Source: Hydrogenophaga sp. (GTDB lineage Bacteria > Pseudomonadota > Gammaproteobacteria > Burkholderiales > Burkholderiaceae_C). Taken from it: a stretch of 64,000 bases of DNA. This document shows positions 56,054-64,000 of this stretch, in pieces. The stretch's first letter is position 1; each line of letters begins with the position of its first letter. The notes under the pieces were generated by a model. It was not told where the DNA came from, searched no databases, and worked only from the letters and a program-made list of their open reading frames with translations. The stretch lies in assembly GCF_030373225.1 (NCBI RefSeq), contig NZ_JAUCZG010000003.1, positions 141,488-205,487 of the forward strand. Reading direction: 5' to 3'. The translations under genes were made by a program, and so were the position numbers.

Positions 56054-58747
56054 ATGAGTTCATTGCGTGAAGGCCCCACCACCGTGGTTCGCCGCGAAGA
56101 CTATGCCGCCCCGGCCTACTGGATCGACACGGTCGAGTTGTGCTTCGACCTGGACCCGGCCAAAACGCGTGTGCTCAACAAGATGCGCCTGCGCCGCAAC
56201 CCGGAGGTGGCGGCTCAGGCCCTGCGGCTGGAGGGTGAAGACCTGAACCTGGCACGCGTGCTGGTCAACGGAGCGGGCTGCTCGTTCAAGATGGACGGCC
56301 AGCAACTGGTGCTGGAGAGCCTGCCCGAGGGAACGGAGCCGTTCGAGCTGGAGATCTTCACCACCTGCGCGCCCGAGAAGAACACCCAGCTCATGGGTCT
56401 GTACGTGAGCCAGGGCACGTTTTTCACGCAGTGCGAGGCCGAAGGCTTTCGCCGCATCACGTATTTCCTGGACCGCCCCGACGTGATGGCCAGCTACACC
56501 GTCACCCTGCGGGCCGACAAAGCCCGCTATCCGGTGTTGCTGTCCAACGGCAATTTGGTCGAGGAAGGCCTGCTGCCCGACGGCCGCCACTTCGCCCGGT
56601 GGGTCGATCCGCACAAGAAACCCTGCTACTTGTTTGCGCTGGTGGCCGGCCAGCTGGTGGCGCGCGAGCAACGCATCACCTCGCGCAGCGGTGGCAACCA
56701 CCTGCTGCAGGTGTACGTGCGCCCGGGCGACATGGACAAGACCGAGCACGCCATGAACTCGCTGATCGCCAGCGTGGCCTGGGACGAGGCGCGCTTCGGC
56801 CTGCCGCTCGATCTGGAGCGCTTCATGATCGTTGCCACCGCCGACTTCAACATGGGCGCGATGGAGAACAAGGGCCTCAACATCTTCAACACCAAGTACG
56901 TGCTGGCCAACAGCGCCACCGCCACCGACACCGACTTCGCCAACATCGAGTCGGTGGTGGGCCACGAGTACTTTCACAACTGGACCGGCAACCGCGTCAC
57001 CTGCCGCGACTGGTTCCAGCTCAGCCTCAAGGAAGGCCTCACCGTCTTCCGCGATCAGGAATTCAGCATGGACCTGTGCGCCGAACCTTCGGCACGCGCG
57101 GTTAAGCGCATCGAAGACGTGCGCGTGCTGCGAACCGCACAGTTTCCCGAAGATGCCGGCCCCATGGCGCACCCGGTGCGGCCCGACAGCTACTCGGAAA
57201 TCAACAATTTCTACACCGTCACGGTCTACGAAAAAGGCGCCGAAGTCGTGCGCATGATGCAGACCCTGGTGGGACGCGAGGGCTTTGCCAAGGGCATGAA
57301 GCTCTACTTCGAGCGCCACGACGGCCAGGCCGTGACCTGCGACGACTTTGCACAATCGCTGGCCGATGCCAACCCCGACACCGACCTGGCCCGCCTGCTG
57401 CCCCAGTTCAAGCGCTGGTACAGCCAGGCCGGCACACCGCGCCTTCGCGCTGAAGGTGTGTTCGATGCCGCTGCCCGCAGCTACACGCTCACCTTCACCC
57501 AGAGCTGCGCCCCCACGCCTGGCCAGAGCAGCAAGGAGCCCTTTGTGATCCCGGTCTCGCTCGGCTTGCTGGGTGCCGACGGAAGCCCGTTGCCGCTTCA
57601 GCTGGCCCACTGGACCCAGCCCGAAGCCGGCAGCCGCACCTTCGTGCTCACACAAGCCAGCGAAAGCTTCACCTTTATCAACCTCGACAGCGAGCCCGTG
57701 CCATCGCTGCTGCGCGGCTTCTCGGCACCGGTGGTGCTCGACTGCGACCACACCGATGCGCAGCTGCTCAAGCTGCTGGCCTTCGACCCCGACCCGTTCA
57801 ACCGCTGGGAGTCGGCACAGCGCCTGGCCTTGCGCCGCGCGCTCATGGCCATCCGTGGTGACGCGGCGCCTTCTGCACCGCTGGACACCGCCTTCCTCGA
57901 TGCCATGCGCGATGTCCTGCGTCACCCCACGCTGGACGCCGCCTTCAAGGAGCTCGTGCTGACGCTGCCCAGTGAAACCTACATCTCGGAGCAACTCGAC
58001 GAGGTGGACCCGCAGCGCGTGCATGCCGTGCGCGAAGCCATGCGCATGCAGCTGGCGCAGACCCTGCAGGCCGACTGGGCCTGGGCCTTCGACGCCCACA
58101 AGGACAACGGGGCCTACCTGCCCGATCCGGTGAGCACCGGGCGCCGCGCGCTCGCCGGCATGGCGCTGACCATGCTCTGCCTGCATGCGCGCGAGAGCGC
58201 AGATGCGGTGTGGCCGGGCAAAGCCTTCCAGCGCTTCAAGGACGCGGGCAACATGACCGACCGCTTCAACGCGCTCTCAGCCCTGGTGGTGAGCGACCAC
58301 GCGCTGGCGCGCGATGCGCTGGACCGCTTCCACCGCATGTTCCAGAACGAAGACCTGGTGCTCGACAAATGGTTTGCCCTGCAGGCCGCAGCACCCGATC
58401 GCGCCGGCCATGTGCTGCCCGTGGTTCGCCAGCTCATGAAGCACCCCGACTTCCACCTCAAGAACCCGAACCGCGCGCGCAGCGTGATCTTCAGTTACTG
58501 CAGCGGCAACCCTGGCGCCTTCCACCGCGCAGATGCGGCCGGCTACCTGTACTGGAGCGAACGTGTGGTCGAGCTCGACGCCTTCAATCCGCAGGTGGCA
58601 GCGCGCCTGGCGCGTGCACTCGACCGCTGGAAAAAGCTGGCCGAGCCCTACCGCAGCGCGGCCCGCGAAGCCATCGCGCGGGTGGCCGCCAAATCCGACC
58701 TGAGCAACGACGTGCGCGAAGTCGTGACACGCGCCCTGGCGGACTGA
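56054..58747 (+). CDS. pepN: Aminopeptidase N
   Basis: An 897-residue M1 zinc metallopeptidase, E. coli PepN type (870). The substrate-recognition GAMENKGLN and the zinc motif [13 protein letters not shown] (HExxH) with the second Glu in [13 protein letters not shown] are intact. It removes N-terminal residues from peptides in the cytoplasm. It begins three bases after prfB stops, and fbp follows 116 bp later. Confidence 0.95.
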   Translation: MSSLREGPTTVVRREDYAAPAYWIDTVELCFDLDPAKTRVLNKMRLRRNPEVAAQALRLEGEDLNLARVLVNGAGCSFKMDGQQLVLESLPEGTEPFELEIFTTCAPEKNTQLMGLYVSQGTFFTQCEAEGFRRITYFLDRPDVMASYTVTLRADKARYPVLLSNGNLVEEGLLPDGRHFARWVDPHKKPCYLFALVAGQLVAREQRITSRSGGNHLLQVYVRPGDMDKTEHAMNSLIASVAWDEARFGLPLDLERFMIVATADFNMGAMENKGLNIFNTKYVLANSATATDTDFANIESVVGHEYFHNWTGNRVTCRDWFQLSLKEGLTVFRDQEFSMDLCAEPSARAVKRIEDVRVLRTAQFPEDAGPMAHPVRPDSYSEINNFYTVTVYEKGAEVVRMMQTLVGREGFAKGMKLYFERHDGQAVTCDDFAQSLADANPDTDLARLLPQFKRWYSQAGTPRLRAEGVFDAAARSYTLTFTQSCAPTPGQSSKEPFVIPVSLGLLGADGSPLPLQLAHWTQPEAGSRTFVLTQASESFTFINLDSEPVPSLLRGFSAPVVLDCDHTDAQLLKLLAFDPDPFNRWESAQRLALRRALMAIRGDAAPSAPLDTAFLDAMRDVLRHPTLDAAFKELVLTLPSETYISEQLDEVDPQRVHAVREAMRMQLAQTLQADWAWAFDAHKDNGAYLPDPVSTGRRALAGMALTMLCLHARESADAVWPGKAFQRFKDAGNMTDRFNALSALVVSDHALARDALDRFHRMFQNEDLVLDKWFALQAAAPDRAGHVLPVVRQLMKHPDFHLKNPNRARSVIFSYCSGNPGAFHRADAAGYLYWSERVVELDAFNPQVAARLARALDRWKKLAEPYRSAAREAIARVAAKSDLSNDVREVVTRALAD

Positions 58748-58863
58748 GAGAGCTCGTCGTTCAGTACGGGCATCCATTCCGTCGTCATGAGCCACTGTCA
58801 CGTTCGGGCCCAGTCACCGCTCCGTTCGGGCCGAGCTTGCCGAAGCCCTCACACACCACCACC

Positions 58864-59871
58864 ATGACCAAACGCATCTCACTCACCCGCTACCTCGTCG
58901 AACAGCAACGCGTCGACGGCCACATTCCTGCACAACTGCGCCTGCTGCTTGAAGTGGTGGCGCGTGCCTGCAAGAGCATCAGCCAGGCCGTCAACAAGGG
59001 CGACCTCGGCGGTGTGCTCGGTGTTGCGACCACCGAGAACGTGCAGGGCGAAATGCAGAAGCAACTTGACATCATCGCCAACGAGGTGCTGATTGAAGCC
59101 AATGAATGGGGTGGCCACCTCGCCGCCATGGCGAGTGAAGAGATGGAGGGCATCTACGTGGTGCCCAACCGCTACCCGCAGGGTGAATACCTGCTGCTGT
59201 TCGACCCGCTCGATGGCTCGTCCAACATCGATGTGAACGTGAGCATCGGCACCATCTTCAGCGTGCTCAAGATGCCCGAAGACGACCGCGGCGTGGACGA
59301 AGGCGACTTTCTGCAGCCGGGCCACCGGCAAGTGGCCGCCGGCTACTGTGTTTACGGCCCGCAGACCACGCTGGTGCTCACCGTGGGCGACGGTGTGGCC
59401 ATGTTCACGCTCGACCGCGAGCAAGGCTCGTTCGTGCTGACCCGCGAGAACGTGCAGATCCCGCCCGACACGCAGGAGTTCGCCATCAACATGAGCAACA
59501 TGCGCCACTGGGACGAGCCGGTGAAACGCTATGTGGACGAATGCCTGGCCGGCAAGGAAGGACCGCGCGGCAAGGACTTCAACATGCGCTGGGTCGCCAG
59601 CATGGTGGCCGACGTGCACCGCATCCTCACCCGTGGCGGTGTCTTTCTGTACCCCTGGGACAAGCGCGAACCCGACAAGCCCGGCAAGCTGCGCCTGATG
59701 TACGAAGCCAACCCCATGGGCTGGCTGATCGAACAGGCCGGCGGCGCCGCCACCAACGGACGCGAGCGCATCCTCGACATCCAGCCCGCCAAACTGCACG
59801 AACGCGTGAGCGTGATCCTGGGCTCGAAGAACGAAGTCGAGCGCGCGACGCGCTACCACACCGGGCTATAA
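58864..59871 (+). CDS. fbp: Fructose-1,6-bisphosphatase, class 1
   Basis: A 335-residue enzyme of gluconeogenesis and the Calvin cycle. The metal/phosphate motif [22 protein letters not shown] and [24 protein letters not shown] are the class I signatures. The start [16 protein letters not shown] is typical. The frame is open far upstream, but 58864 matches family length. It ends 11 bases before tRNA-Thr. Confidence 0.96.
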   Translation: MTKRISLTRYLVEQQRVDGHIPAQLRLLLEVVARACKSISQAVNKGDLGGVLGVATTENVQGEMQKQLDIIANEVLIEANEWGGHLAAMASEEMEGIYVVPNRYPQGEYLLLFDPLDGSSNIDVNVSIGTIFSVLKMPEDDRGVDEGDFLQPGHRQVAAGYCVYGPQTTLVLTVGDGVAMFTLDREQGSFVLTRENVQIPPDTQEFAINMSNMRHWDEPVKRYVDECLAGKEGPRGKDFNMRWVASMVADVHRILTRGGVFLYPWDKREPDKPGKLRLMYEANPMGWLIEQAGGAATNGRERILDIQPAKLHERVSVILGSKNEVERATRYHTGL

Positions 59872-59882
59872 TCGCTGGCGTT

Positions 59883-59958
59883 GCCGGTGTAGCTCAGTCG
59901 GTAGAGCAGCTCATTCGTAATGAGAAGGTCGGGTGTTCGATTCATCTCTCCGGCACCA
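59883..59958 (+). tRNA. tRNA-Thr (CGT)
   Basis: GCCGGTGTAGCTCAGTCGG at the 5' end, anticodon arm CTCATTCGTAATGAG (anticodon CGT), T-loop GTTCGATTC and an encoded CCA. The acceptor stem has one T-T mismatch (GCCGGTG with CTCCGGC). Right after it the gene content changes, so it is the likely insertion site of a mobile element. Confidence 0.95.
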
Positions 59959-59970
59959 CGTAGATACTAG

Positions 59971-60004
59971 AAAGCCCGCTATCAAATTGGTAGTGGGCTT
60001 TTTT
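59971..60004 (+). terminator. Intrinsic terminator after tRNA-Thr
   Basis: AAGCCCGCTA, a 9-base loop, TAGTGGGCTT (one G-T pair) and a T run form a strong terminator 13 bases after the tRNA. It probably ends the fbp-tRNA transcript at the border of the foreign segment. Confidence 0.85.
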
Positions 60005-60014
60005 CTTGCCGCGC

Positions 60015-60034
60015 GATGTAAGGGCGGATGTAAG
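60015..60034. repeat. Tandem GATGTAAG repeats at the presumed island end
   Basis: GATGTAAG occurs at 60015-60022 and 60027-60034, 12 bases apart and in the same direction, 56 bases after the tRNA. Short iterated repeats close to a tRNA insertion point often are arm sites for a tyrosine integrase; that is inference, and no integrase gene is visible. Confidence 0.4.
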
Positions 60035-60154
60035 ACGATTTCGACAATCGCCCCATGACTAGACAAGGAAAACGGGCGATAGGGACCTATGCAGGGGGTT
60101 CGTGCAGTGGGCTGCCTCGCCACAGTTACCTAGAGCGTGCAAGACACTAGGGCA

Positions 60155-60541
60155 TCACTCTTTTCTTTTGCATGCACCTTCAAAAAACCCCAGATGTGTG
60201 CTCAGGGCAAGCGCACTACTGAGAGTCGAGAAGTTGCCTGTGAACTTGTTTTCGGCCTCATAAATCTGGTACTGGTGTCCAACTTTGTCCAAGTGGGTGT
60301 AGCCGAAGACAAACGTGTTGGGGATTTCCACGTAAAGGTAAGCATCTGATTTGCTCCACAAGCCTACCCACCATCTGTATTCCTCCAGCTGTAGGTACAC
60401 GGTTGATGGCTGGGAGTCTCCCCCGTCACGGGTCTGGCCTATGCATTCGTAGGAAGATTCCACGCTCGAAAAATTAACCAGGAACAAGAACAGAAGTGCC
60501 GCCGTTGCCAGCAGCCCCCCCAAGTACTTCAGAACCGTCAT
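60155..60541 (-). CDS. Small membrane-anchored protein of unknown function (island)
   Basis: A 128-residue protein with one N-terminal membrane or signal segment (LGGLLATAALLFLFLVN) followed by a polar domain with two Cys (one in SYECIGQTRDGG, one near the C-terminus in ACKRKE) and many aromatic residues. GGGGGA precedes the ATG. The base composition is lower in GC than the chromosome to the left. I do not recognise the family. It is the first gene inside the presumed element. Confidence 0.6.
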   Translation of the reverse strand: MTVLKYLGGLLATAALLFLFLVNFSSVESSYECIGQTRDGGDSQPSTVYLQLEEYRWWVGLWSKSDAYLYVEIPNTFVFGYTHLDKVGHQYQIYEAENKFTGNFSTLSSALALSTHLGFFEGACKRKE

Positions 60542-60613
60542 GATTCCCCCGATGCAGTCAAACAATACACGGCGCATAGACAACCCACGCGCGGCAGGTC
60601 TGTGAGGGTCTGG

Positions 60614-60805
60614 CTAGTGGCCCGCATTGTTGGGTAGCAGTTGAAGCAGCGCACCGGCGGCAGCAGCCCGCACGGCCTCTGTGTGGCCCAAGTTAGCCAG
60701 CGCGCGCAACACCTCGGCAGCCTTCCGCTTCTGTTCGGCATCACCCTGCACCAGCAAGGTGGTCGCCCGGTCTGCCTCGGTTAGTTGTTCAAGTTCGGTC
60801 TGCAT
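60614..60805 (-). CDS. Short helical hypothetical protein (island)
   Basis: A 63-residue protein from the ATG at 60805, or 76 residues from 60844. It is Ala/Leu rich with two helical units (AEQKRKAAEVLRALANLGH and TEAVRAAAAGALLQLLPNN) that look like a HEAT or armadillo-type repeat. No ribosome site marks either start clearly. The function is not known. Confidence 0.45.
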   Translation of the reverse strand: MQTELEQLTEADRATTLLVQGDAEQKRKAAEVLRALANLGHTEAVRAAAAGALLQLLPNNAGH

Positions 60806-60856
60806 CGCGTGAATCGTGACACATGCAGGCAGGACAGCGAACATGGCTTGGAATGC

Positions 60857-61300
60857 TCAGTTAATCGGCGAGCATTTGCCAATCTCGACCGCTGGGGTGT
60901 TCTCTCCTTCTGCTCCAAAGAAATCGACCTTCCCGGGAGTGTCGTTGTAGTAGCCCAGTGTGTACGTGCGAAGGAATCTGCCGTTCTCTTTGTTGAACTT
61001 GAACTCCCCGATTCCCCTGCAATAAATCCGACCCTGATTTGAGAAATCCTCAGGACAGCCGTACATGGAAAAGGATTGACCCAATTTCTTCACATGCCAC
61101 TTCGCTGGAGACTCGGCAAGCTCTGCTGGCGTTGCTTGTGACACCAGATACTTCCCATCAGCTTTAAAAATTGCGGTGTCCCATGTCCCTCGAGTCTTGT
61201 CGAAGCTCACACCGGCGGCTTTTTCAGTGGCGCATAGGTAGGACGTTGTCGCAGACGCCATGACAGGCACCAACAGGGCAAGAACTAGAACTGCTCTCAT
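60857..61300 (-). CDS. Secreted hypothetical protein (island)
   Basis: A 147-residue protein with a clear Sec signal peptide (MRAVLVLALLVPVMASA, cleavage near residue 18) and a mature part with four Cys. GGGAG lies 6 bases before the ATG, so it is well expressed in principle. I do not recognise the family. Its size and export suggest a small periplasmic or surface protein. Confidence 0.65.
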   Translation of the reverse strand: MRAVLVLALLVPVMASATTSYLCATEKAAGVSFDKTRGTWDTAIFKADGKYLVSQATPAELAESPAKWHVKKLGQSFSMYGCPEDFSNQGRIYCRGIGEFKFNKENGRFLRTYTLGYYNDTPGKVDFFGAEGENTPAVEIGKCSPIN

Positions 61301-61762
61301 CGGGACTCCCTTTGAATAGTTGGTGCTGCCCCTCCGGGCACTTGAATCGCACTTTACAACGAGATTTTTTCGATAAAGCCGAGGTAGCGTTTAAGGGCTC
61401 CGAATACTCTCCCGTACGGCAGTGCCTCGTCGGGCATCCCTCGCGCGCGCGCACCTGGGCGCGTAATGCTCCGAAAACCCCGCAAGGCAGGCAGCAGGAA
61501 GCACGGCCCTCGCGCGCGCGTACTGGTCACCTTATGTCGTTGATTCTTGAGCGAAAACACCATTTGACTCCCCCCTCCACTTTCCGAGCGAGTGAGTCCG
61601 TTCCATCGGCGCACTCTTTCCCTCGCGCGTAGTGGTGTCGGAAAACCCTTTGAACCGGCTTTGAATGGTGTGTCTGCCGCCCAGCCCAGCCCGGAAAATC
61701 ACCTCTACTTCGCTGCACTTTGGCGGCAGAGTTCCGGAACGCTCTGCATATCGGGGCTTTGT
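61301..61762. other. Non-coding stretch with CCCTCGCGCG repeats in the island
   Basis: A 460-bp interval without a convincing gene. CCCTCGCGCG occurs three times on the plus strand (61438, 61507 and 61620), the first two extended by alternating CG. GGAAAACCC-like or CGAAAACCC-like strings occur beside two of them (61471 and 61638). An origin of transfer or replication control site is possible because the element encodes a relaxase, but nothing proves it. Confidence 0.4.
61438..61630 (+). repeat. Three direct copies of CCCTCGCGCG
   Basis: Copies start at 61438, 61507 and 61620; the first two continue as CGCGCG. Spacings are 69 and 113 bases. The repeats lie inside the non-coding part of the element. 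Confidence 0.6.
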
Positions 61763-62005
61763 TTAAGCGCCATCCTCCGGGCTTGCATTGCAAAGTTCGG
61801 CGGGTAGCTTCCAGCGGTCACGGTTGCCCCATAGGCGCGGCGGTTGCCAGTGCCCTAGCACCAGTGCAGAAAGCCCCGTGATAACCAGCCGGTCTATCAG
61901 TGCCTGGGTACTGCTGTCAGGGTAAAGGGCTTGCGCGGCCTCTAGCGCGGCCACAGCAGCCGGGCACGGCATGTAGTCCACGCGCACACGGTCAGTCTTG
62001 GGCAT
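61763..62005 (-). CDS. Small hypothetical protein after the relaxase gene
   Basis: An 80-residue protein starting MPKTDRVRVDYMPCPAAVAAL with AGAGGA 10 bases before the ATG. The opening and size recall small DNA-binding or accessory mobilization proteins in mobilizable elements, but no motif is decisive. It starts 56 bases after the relaxase gene ends, and is probably in the same transcript. Confidence 0.55.
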   Translation of the reverse strand: MPKTDRVRVDYMPCPAAVAALEAAQALYPDSSTQALIDRLVITGLSALVLGHWQPPRLWGNRDRWKLPAELCNASPEDGA

Positions 62006-62061
62006 GGTCTGATTTCCTCTGATTGTTTTTCGATCGCGGGTGCAGGTGAGTGGCTTTCGAT

Positions 62062-63108
62062 CTAGTCCCATGCACTCAGGTCATGGGCGTACTCGTCACG
62101 CTCTCGAATAGTCCCATCGTCACCAACCCGAACAGCAGGCGCAGCAGGTCGCAGTGAGGGTTTGGGCGTGTGGCGTGCAATGGCCCGTTGCTGTGCCGCT
62201 TGGGCCACGCTCAGACGGTCGGGAAGCGTTTCGGTCGCTTCGCTTGTCTCGCTGGTGGTGGTGCGTTGATGGAGCCCTACACAGGATAGGGCTTGCATTT
62301 CCTCACCTCTGGACTCAAGCCCTATAGGGGAGTCTGCAAGCCCTATAGCTTTCGGGTGCAGTTGCCGGGTCGCTGGAATGGCTGCAGGTCTAATGCTGTT
62401 CACGTCGATTTGCAGCGCCAGCATCGCGGCGGTCGGGTCACGCTCAATAGCAGCCACCAGGACGGCCCACAGCGGCCCGATGGCGTGTGGCAAGCCCAGC
62501 GCCTCACATTCACGCAGAACGGCAGCCACGGCCCATTGCTTGACGATGCCGCGCACCTTTGCACTGTCGCGTTTCAACCCGGCTGGTCCAGCCACCTTTG
62601 CAAAGTAAGAATCGCGCAGGCGCTTCAGTTCAAGGCGGGCTATCGGCGCACCTCCAACGTGTCGCCCCTCCTTTACGGGAAGCAGCAAAACGTGAAGGTG
62701 TGCCGCAGCTTCGTCATGGTGAACAACAGCACTGAGGACCGGCAGCATCGTTTCTCTAGCGAGCCAGTCCGAGCATTGCGCGAAGTAGTTGGCAGGGTCG
62801 ATAGGTGAGCCACTGGGCAGACTGAAAACCGCCTCGATTGCTTGGCAGTGGTCGCGCTTGAGCTTGGATGTGTCCACAAATGCCAGCAGCGAATTTGCCA
62901 GTGCTTGAACCTCTAGGGACGATGCAGGTCCAGCAATGATGCAGTTGTGCCGGGTACGCTTTGGATCGATGTGACCCTTCGCGCCTTGCTCTGCCTGAAT
63001 CTCGCGCAGGTTGTGACGGGCAGCCTCCAGCAACGTGCAGGGCTTACGCCCATTCACCCGCGACATGCCGATGCTCTTAACTGCGAAGTGGGCGATGCTT
63101 TCAGCCAT
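62062..63108 (-). CDS. MobV-type (Mob_Pre) relaxase
   Basis: A 348-residue protein of the plasmid recombination/mobilization (Pre/Mob) type. HHDEAAAHLHV (residues 130-140) is the HxDExxxHxH metal motif used by MobV relaxases; an N-terminal AHFAVKSIGMSR segment and GRKPCTLLEAARHNLRE precede it. The enzyme would nick one strand at an origin of transfer. The C-terminal 110 residues are unusual. The ATG at 63108 is chosen because AAGGGG lies 6 bases upstream; 63114 would leave no room. It overlaps the upstream gene by 8 bp. Confidence 0.72.
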   Translation of the reverse strand: MAESIAHFAVKSIGMSRVNGRKPCTLLEAARHNLREIQAEQGAKGHIDPKRTRHNCIIAGPASSLEVQALANSLLAFVDTSKLKRDHCQAIEAVFSLPSGSPIDPANYFAQCSDWLARETMLPVLSAVVHHDEAAAHLHVLLLPVKEGRHVGGAPIARLELKRLRDSYFAKVAGPAGLKRDSAKVRGIVKQWAVAAVLRECEALGLPHAIGPLWAVLVAAIERDPTAAMLALQIDVNSIRPAAIPATRQLHPKAIGLADSPIGLESRGEEMQALSCVGLHQRTTTSETSEATETLPDRLSVAQAAQQRAIARHTPKPSLRPAAPAVRVGDDGTIRERDEYAHDLSAWD

Positions 63109-63457
63109 TGGCATCCCCTTGGTTCGCAGCACCGCCCCCGTGCTTTCTCCTCGCCTGCCAGTGGTACACCTTGCGGCGGTCTGCCTGCGTAAGGAAATAG
63201 ACCCCAGGACGGCACACATACCCGTCACGGTCAACAAAGTTGATGCGCTTGCATGGCACCTCCAGCCCGCGGCGGCGAAGCTCCGCAACTAGCTCGGGTG
63301 CATTGCTGCAACCCACAGCACTGTCTAGGCCCTCACGGGGCATTGGACGGCAAAGCAGTGATGCGATTGCGCGCAGGTGACGCGGGTTGTCAGTGCCGGT
63401 AAACTTCGCGCTGTTCGGGGCGCTCGGGTTCTCTTTGGGGGGCTCGGGCGTTTTCAT
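63101..63457 (-). CDS. Hypothetical winged-helix-like protein of the element
   Basis: A 118-residue protein. PRHLRAIASLLCRPMPREGLDSAVGCSNAPELVAELRRRGL reads like a winged helix-turn-helix of the type found in phage and mobile-element proteins, with a beta wing in GYVCRPGVYFLT. AAGGGGGG precedes the ATG. It is directly upstream of the relaxase and overlaps it, so it may regulate mobilization. Confidence 0.55.
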   Translation of the reverse strand: MKTPEPPKENPSAPNSAKFTGTDNPRHLRAIASLLCRPMPREGLDSAVGCSNAPELVAELRRRGLEVPCKRINFVDRDGYVCRPGVYFLTQADRRKVYHWQARRKHGGGAANQGDANG

Positions 63458-63539
63458 TTACCCCCCTTTTTGCTGCGCAGCCACTGCGACGGGGCAGCAC
63501 ACCACAGCGCCAGCAGCAGGTGATTCAGGGCGGCCAACA

Positions 63540-63782
63540 TTACGCCACCCCCAGAATTTTTTTCAGCTCAGAAACCGGCCATGCGAGACGGCCATTGATG
63601 CGCACAGGGCGCAGCGGGCCATTCTCAAGGCAGGCCCATCCCCTCAGGGTTTGCGGGCGGCGGTTCAGGTAGTGAGCAGCGGATGCAGTTTCCACTGTCG
63701 GGCGGGTCACAGATTCCAGCGGGGGAAATTGCTGGGAGGACCGCGATTGATGCGGTGTGCTACAGGGTTGCAGAACTTGCAT
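63540..63782 (-). CDS. Excisionase/AlpA-like small DNA-binding protein
   Basis: An 80-residue protein from the ATG at 63782, which has GGAG 5 bases upstream. VETASAAHYLNRRPQTLRGWACLENGPLRP and VNGRL-like INGRLAWPVSELKKILG give the shape of a MerR-like excisionase (helix-turn-helix_17 type) domain. Such proteins direct excision or regulate integrase genes. The next upstream gene runs to the window edge. Confidence 0.6.
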   Translation of the reverse strand: MQVLQPCSTPHQSRSSQQFPPLESVTRPTVETASAAHYLNRRPQTLRGWACLENGPLRPVRINGRLAWPVSELKKILGVA

Positions 63783-63823
63783 GGTTACTCCAAAACACCA
63801 GCGAATGCCGATGTATTGGTTCC

Positions 63824-64000
63824 TCATTCTGCGAATGCGCGCCCGACTTTCAACACGCTTGCCGGGATGCTGCGCACTCTCCCCGGCAGACTCGTCAACC
63901 TACCGGCAGACTTAGTTTTTTTCAGCCTCTGAACGCCAGCCACGAACCGGCGCGCGTCAAGGTAGTTGTCGCCTGAGTCACGCAGCTTTGAGCTGAGTAT
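63824..64000 (-). CDS. 3' end of a gene running off the right edge
   Basis: A reading frame open from the right edge to a TGA at 63824-63826 gives 58 residues, with a basic, plausible C-terminus (SKLRDSGDNYLDARRFVAGV, then LKKTKSAGRL). The start lies outside the window. It could be the integrase or another element gene; nothing in these residues decides. Confidence 0.4.
   Translation of the reverse strand: MLSSKLRDSGDNYLDARRFVAGVQRLKKTKSAGRLTSLPGRVRSIPASVLKVGRAFAE

Noticed and set aside
56060..58186. A 708-codon minus-strand open frame antisense to pepN
   Set aside because: Shadow of a conserved zinc peptidase gene; composition is biased and no domain is visible.
59911..60123. A 70-codon minus-strand frame over tRNA-Thr
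   Set aside because: It is the tRNA read backwards plus the terminator; such frames over tRNAs are a common artefact.
61354..61614. An 86-codon minus-strand frame in the island gap
   Set aside because: No ribosome site, Arg/Gly-rich translation caused by the CG repeats, and overlap with another equally weak frame at 61527-61793. Kept as non-coding, though a small conserved protein is not excluded.

Overview
The window is a 64 kb stretch of high-GC chromosome from a betaproteobacterium, most likely a member of the Comamonadaceae such as a Hydrogenophaga/Acidovorax relative. This placement is inference from gene content and order: folC-SPOR-cvpA-purF-metZ-gltX-tRNA, an E. coli-type argG, a tandem pair of Kdo-transferase genes, and a TolC-type exporter whose genes flank pcm and rhodanese genes. 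No rRNA, CRISPR array or insertion sequence was seen.

Layout. 0.1-5.2 kb: purine/nucleobase uptake (an NCS2 permease, a NitT/TauT-type ABC importer, a guanine-deaminase-like enzyme), with one operator-like sequence repeated before both transport units. 5.2-9.5 kb: msrA, a LysR regulator divergent from glutaryl-CoA dehydrogenase, and a CPA1 antiporter. 9.5-17.2 kb: TetR regulator with a near-perfect palindromic operator, RND adaptor and pump, a Pcm-like methyltransferase, a rhodanese and a TolC channel. 17.2-27.6 kb: surface glycan block with nonulosonic (sialic-type) acid synthesis and activation (neuC, neuB, neuA), an O-antigen ligase, two other glycosyltransferase-like genes, two unlike GT30 (Kdo) transferases in tandem, and a phosphomannomutase/phosphoglucomutase. 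27.7-30.6 kb: an Ada-AlkA fusion coupled to Ogt, then a DMT exporter.

30.8-41.8 kb holds the most unusual locus. A PucR/CdaR-type regulator with a GAF domain is divergent from a run of seven genes: an RbsC-like permease, a periplasmic binding protein, a second RbsC-like permease fused to a six-bladed SMP-30/strictosidine-synthase-like propeller, a free second propeller, an RbsA-type double ATPase, a DsbA-fold 2-hydroxychromene-2-carboxylate-isomerase-like protein and a class III CoA transferase. It reads as uptake and intracellular processing of an unknown, perhaps lactone-containing, compound, with the lactonase-like domain physically attached to the importer.

42-59.9 kb is housekeeping: tRNA-Asp, tRNA-Glu and tRNA-Ala downstream of gltX, metZ, purF, cvpA, a SPOR protein and folC on the minus strand, then yffB, ppnP, argG, an acyl-CoA synthetase, an alpha/beta hydrolase, a PagP-like barrel, prfB with its programmed frameshift, pepN and fbp. 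From tRNA-Thr (59.9 kb) to the right edge lies a visibly different segment of small unknown minus-strand genes, a MobV-type relaxase and HTH proteins, read as the left part of a mobilizable element inserted at the tRNA. Its integrase and far end are outside the window.
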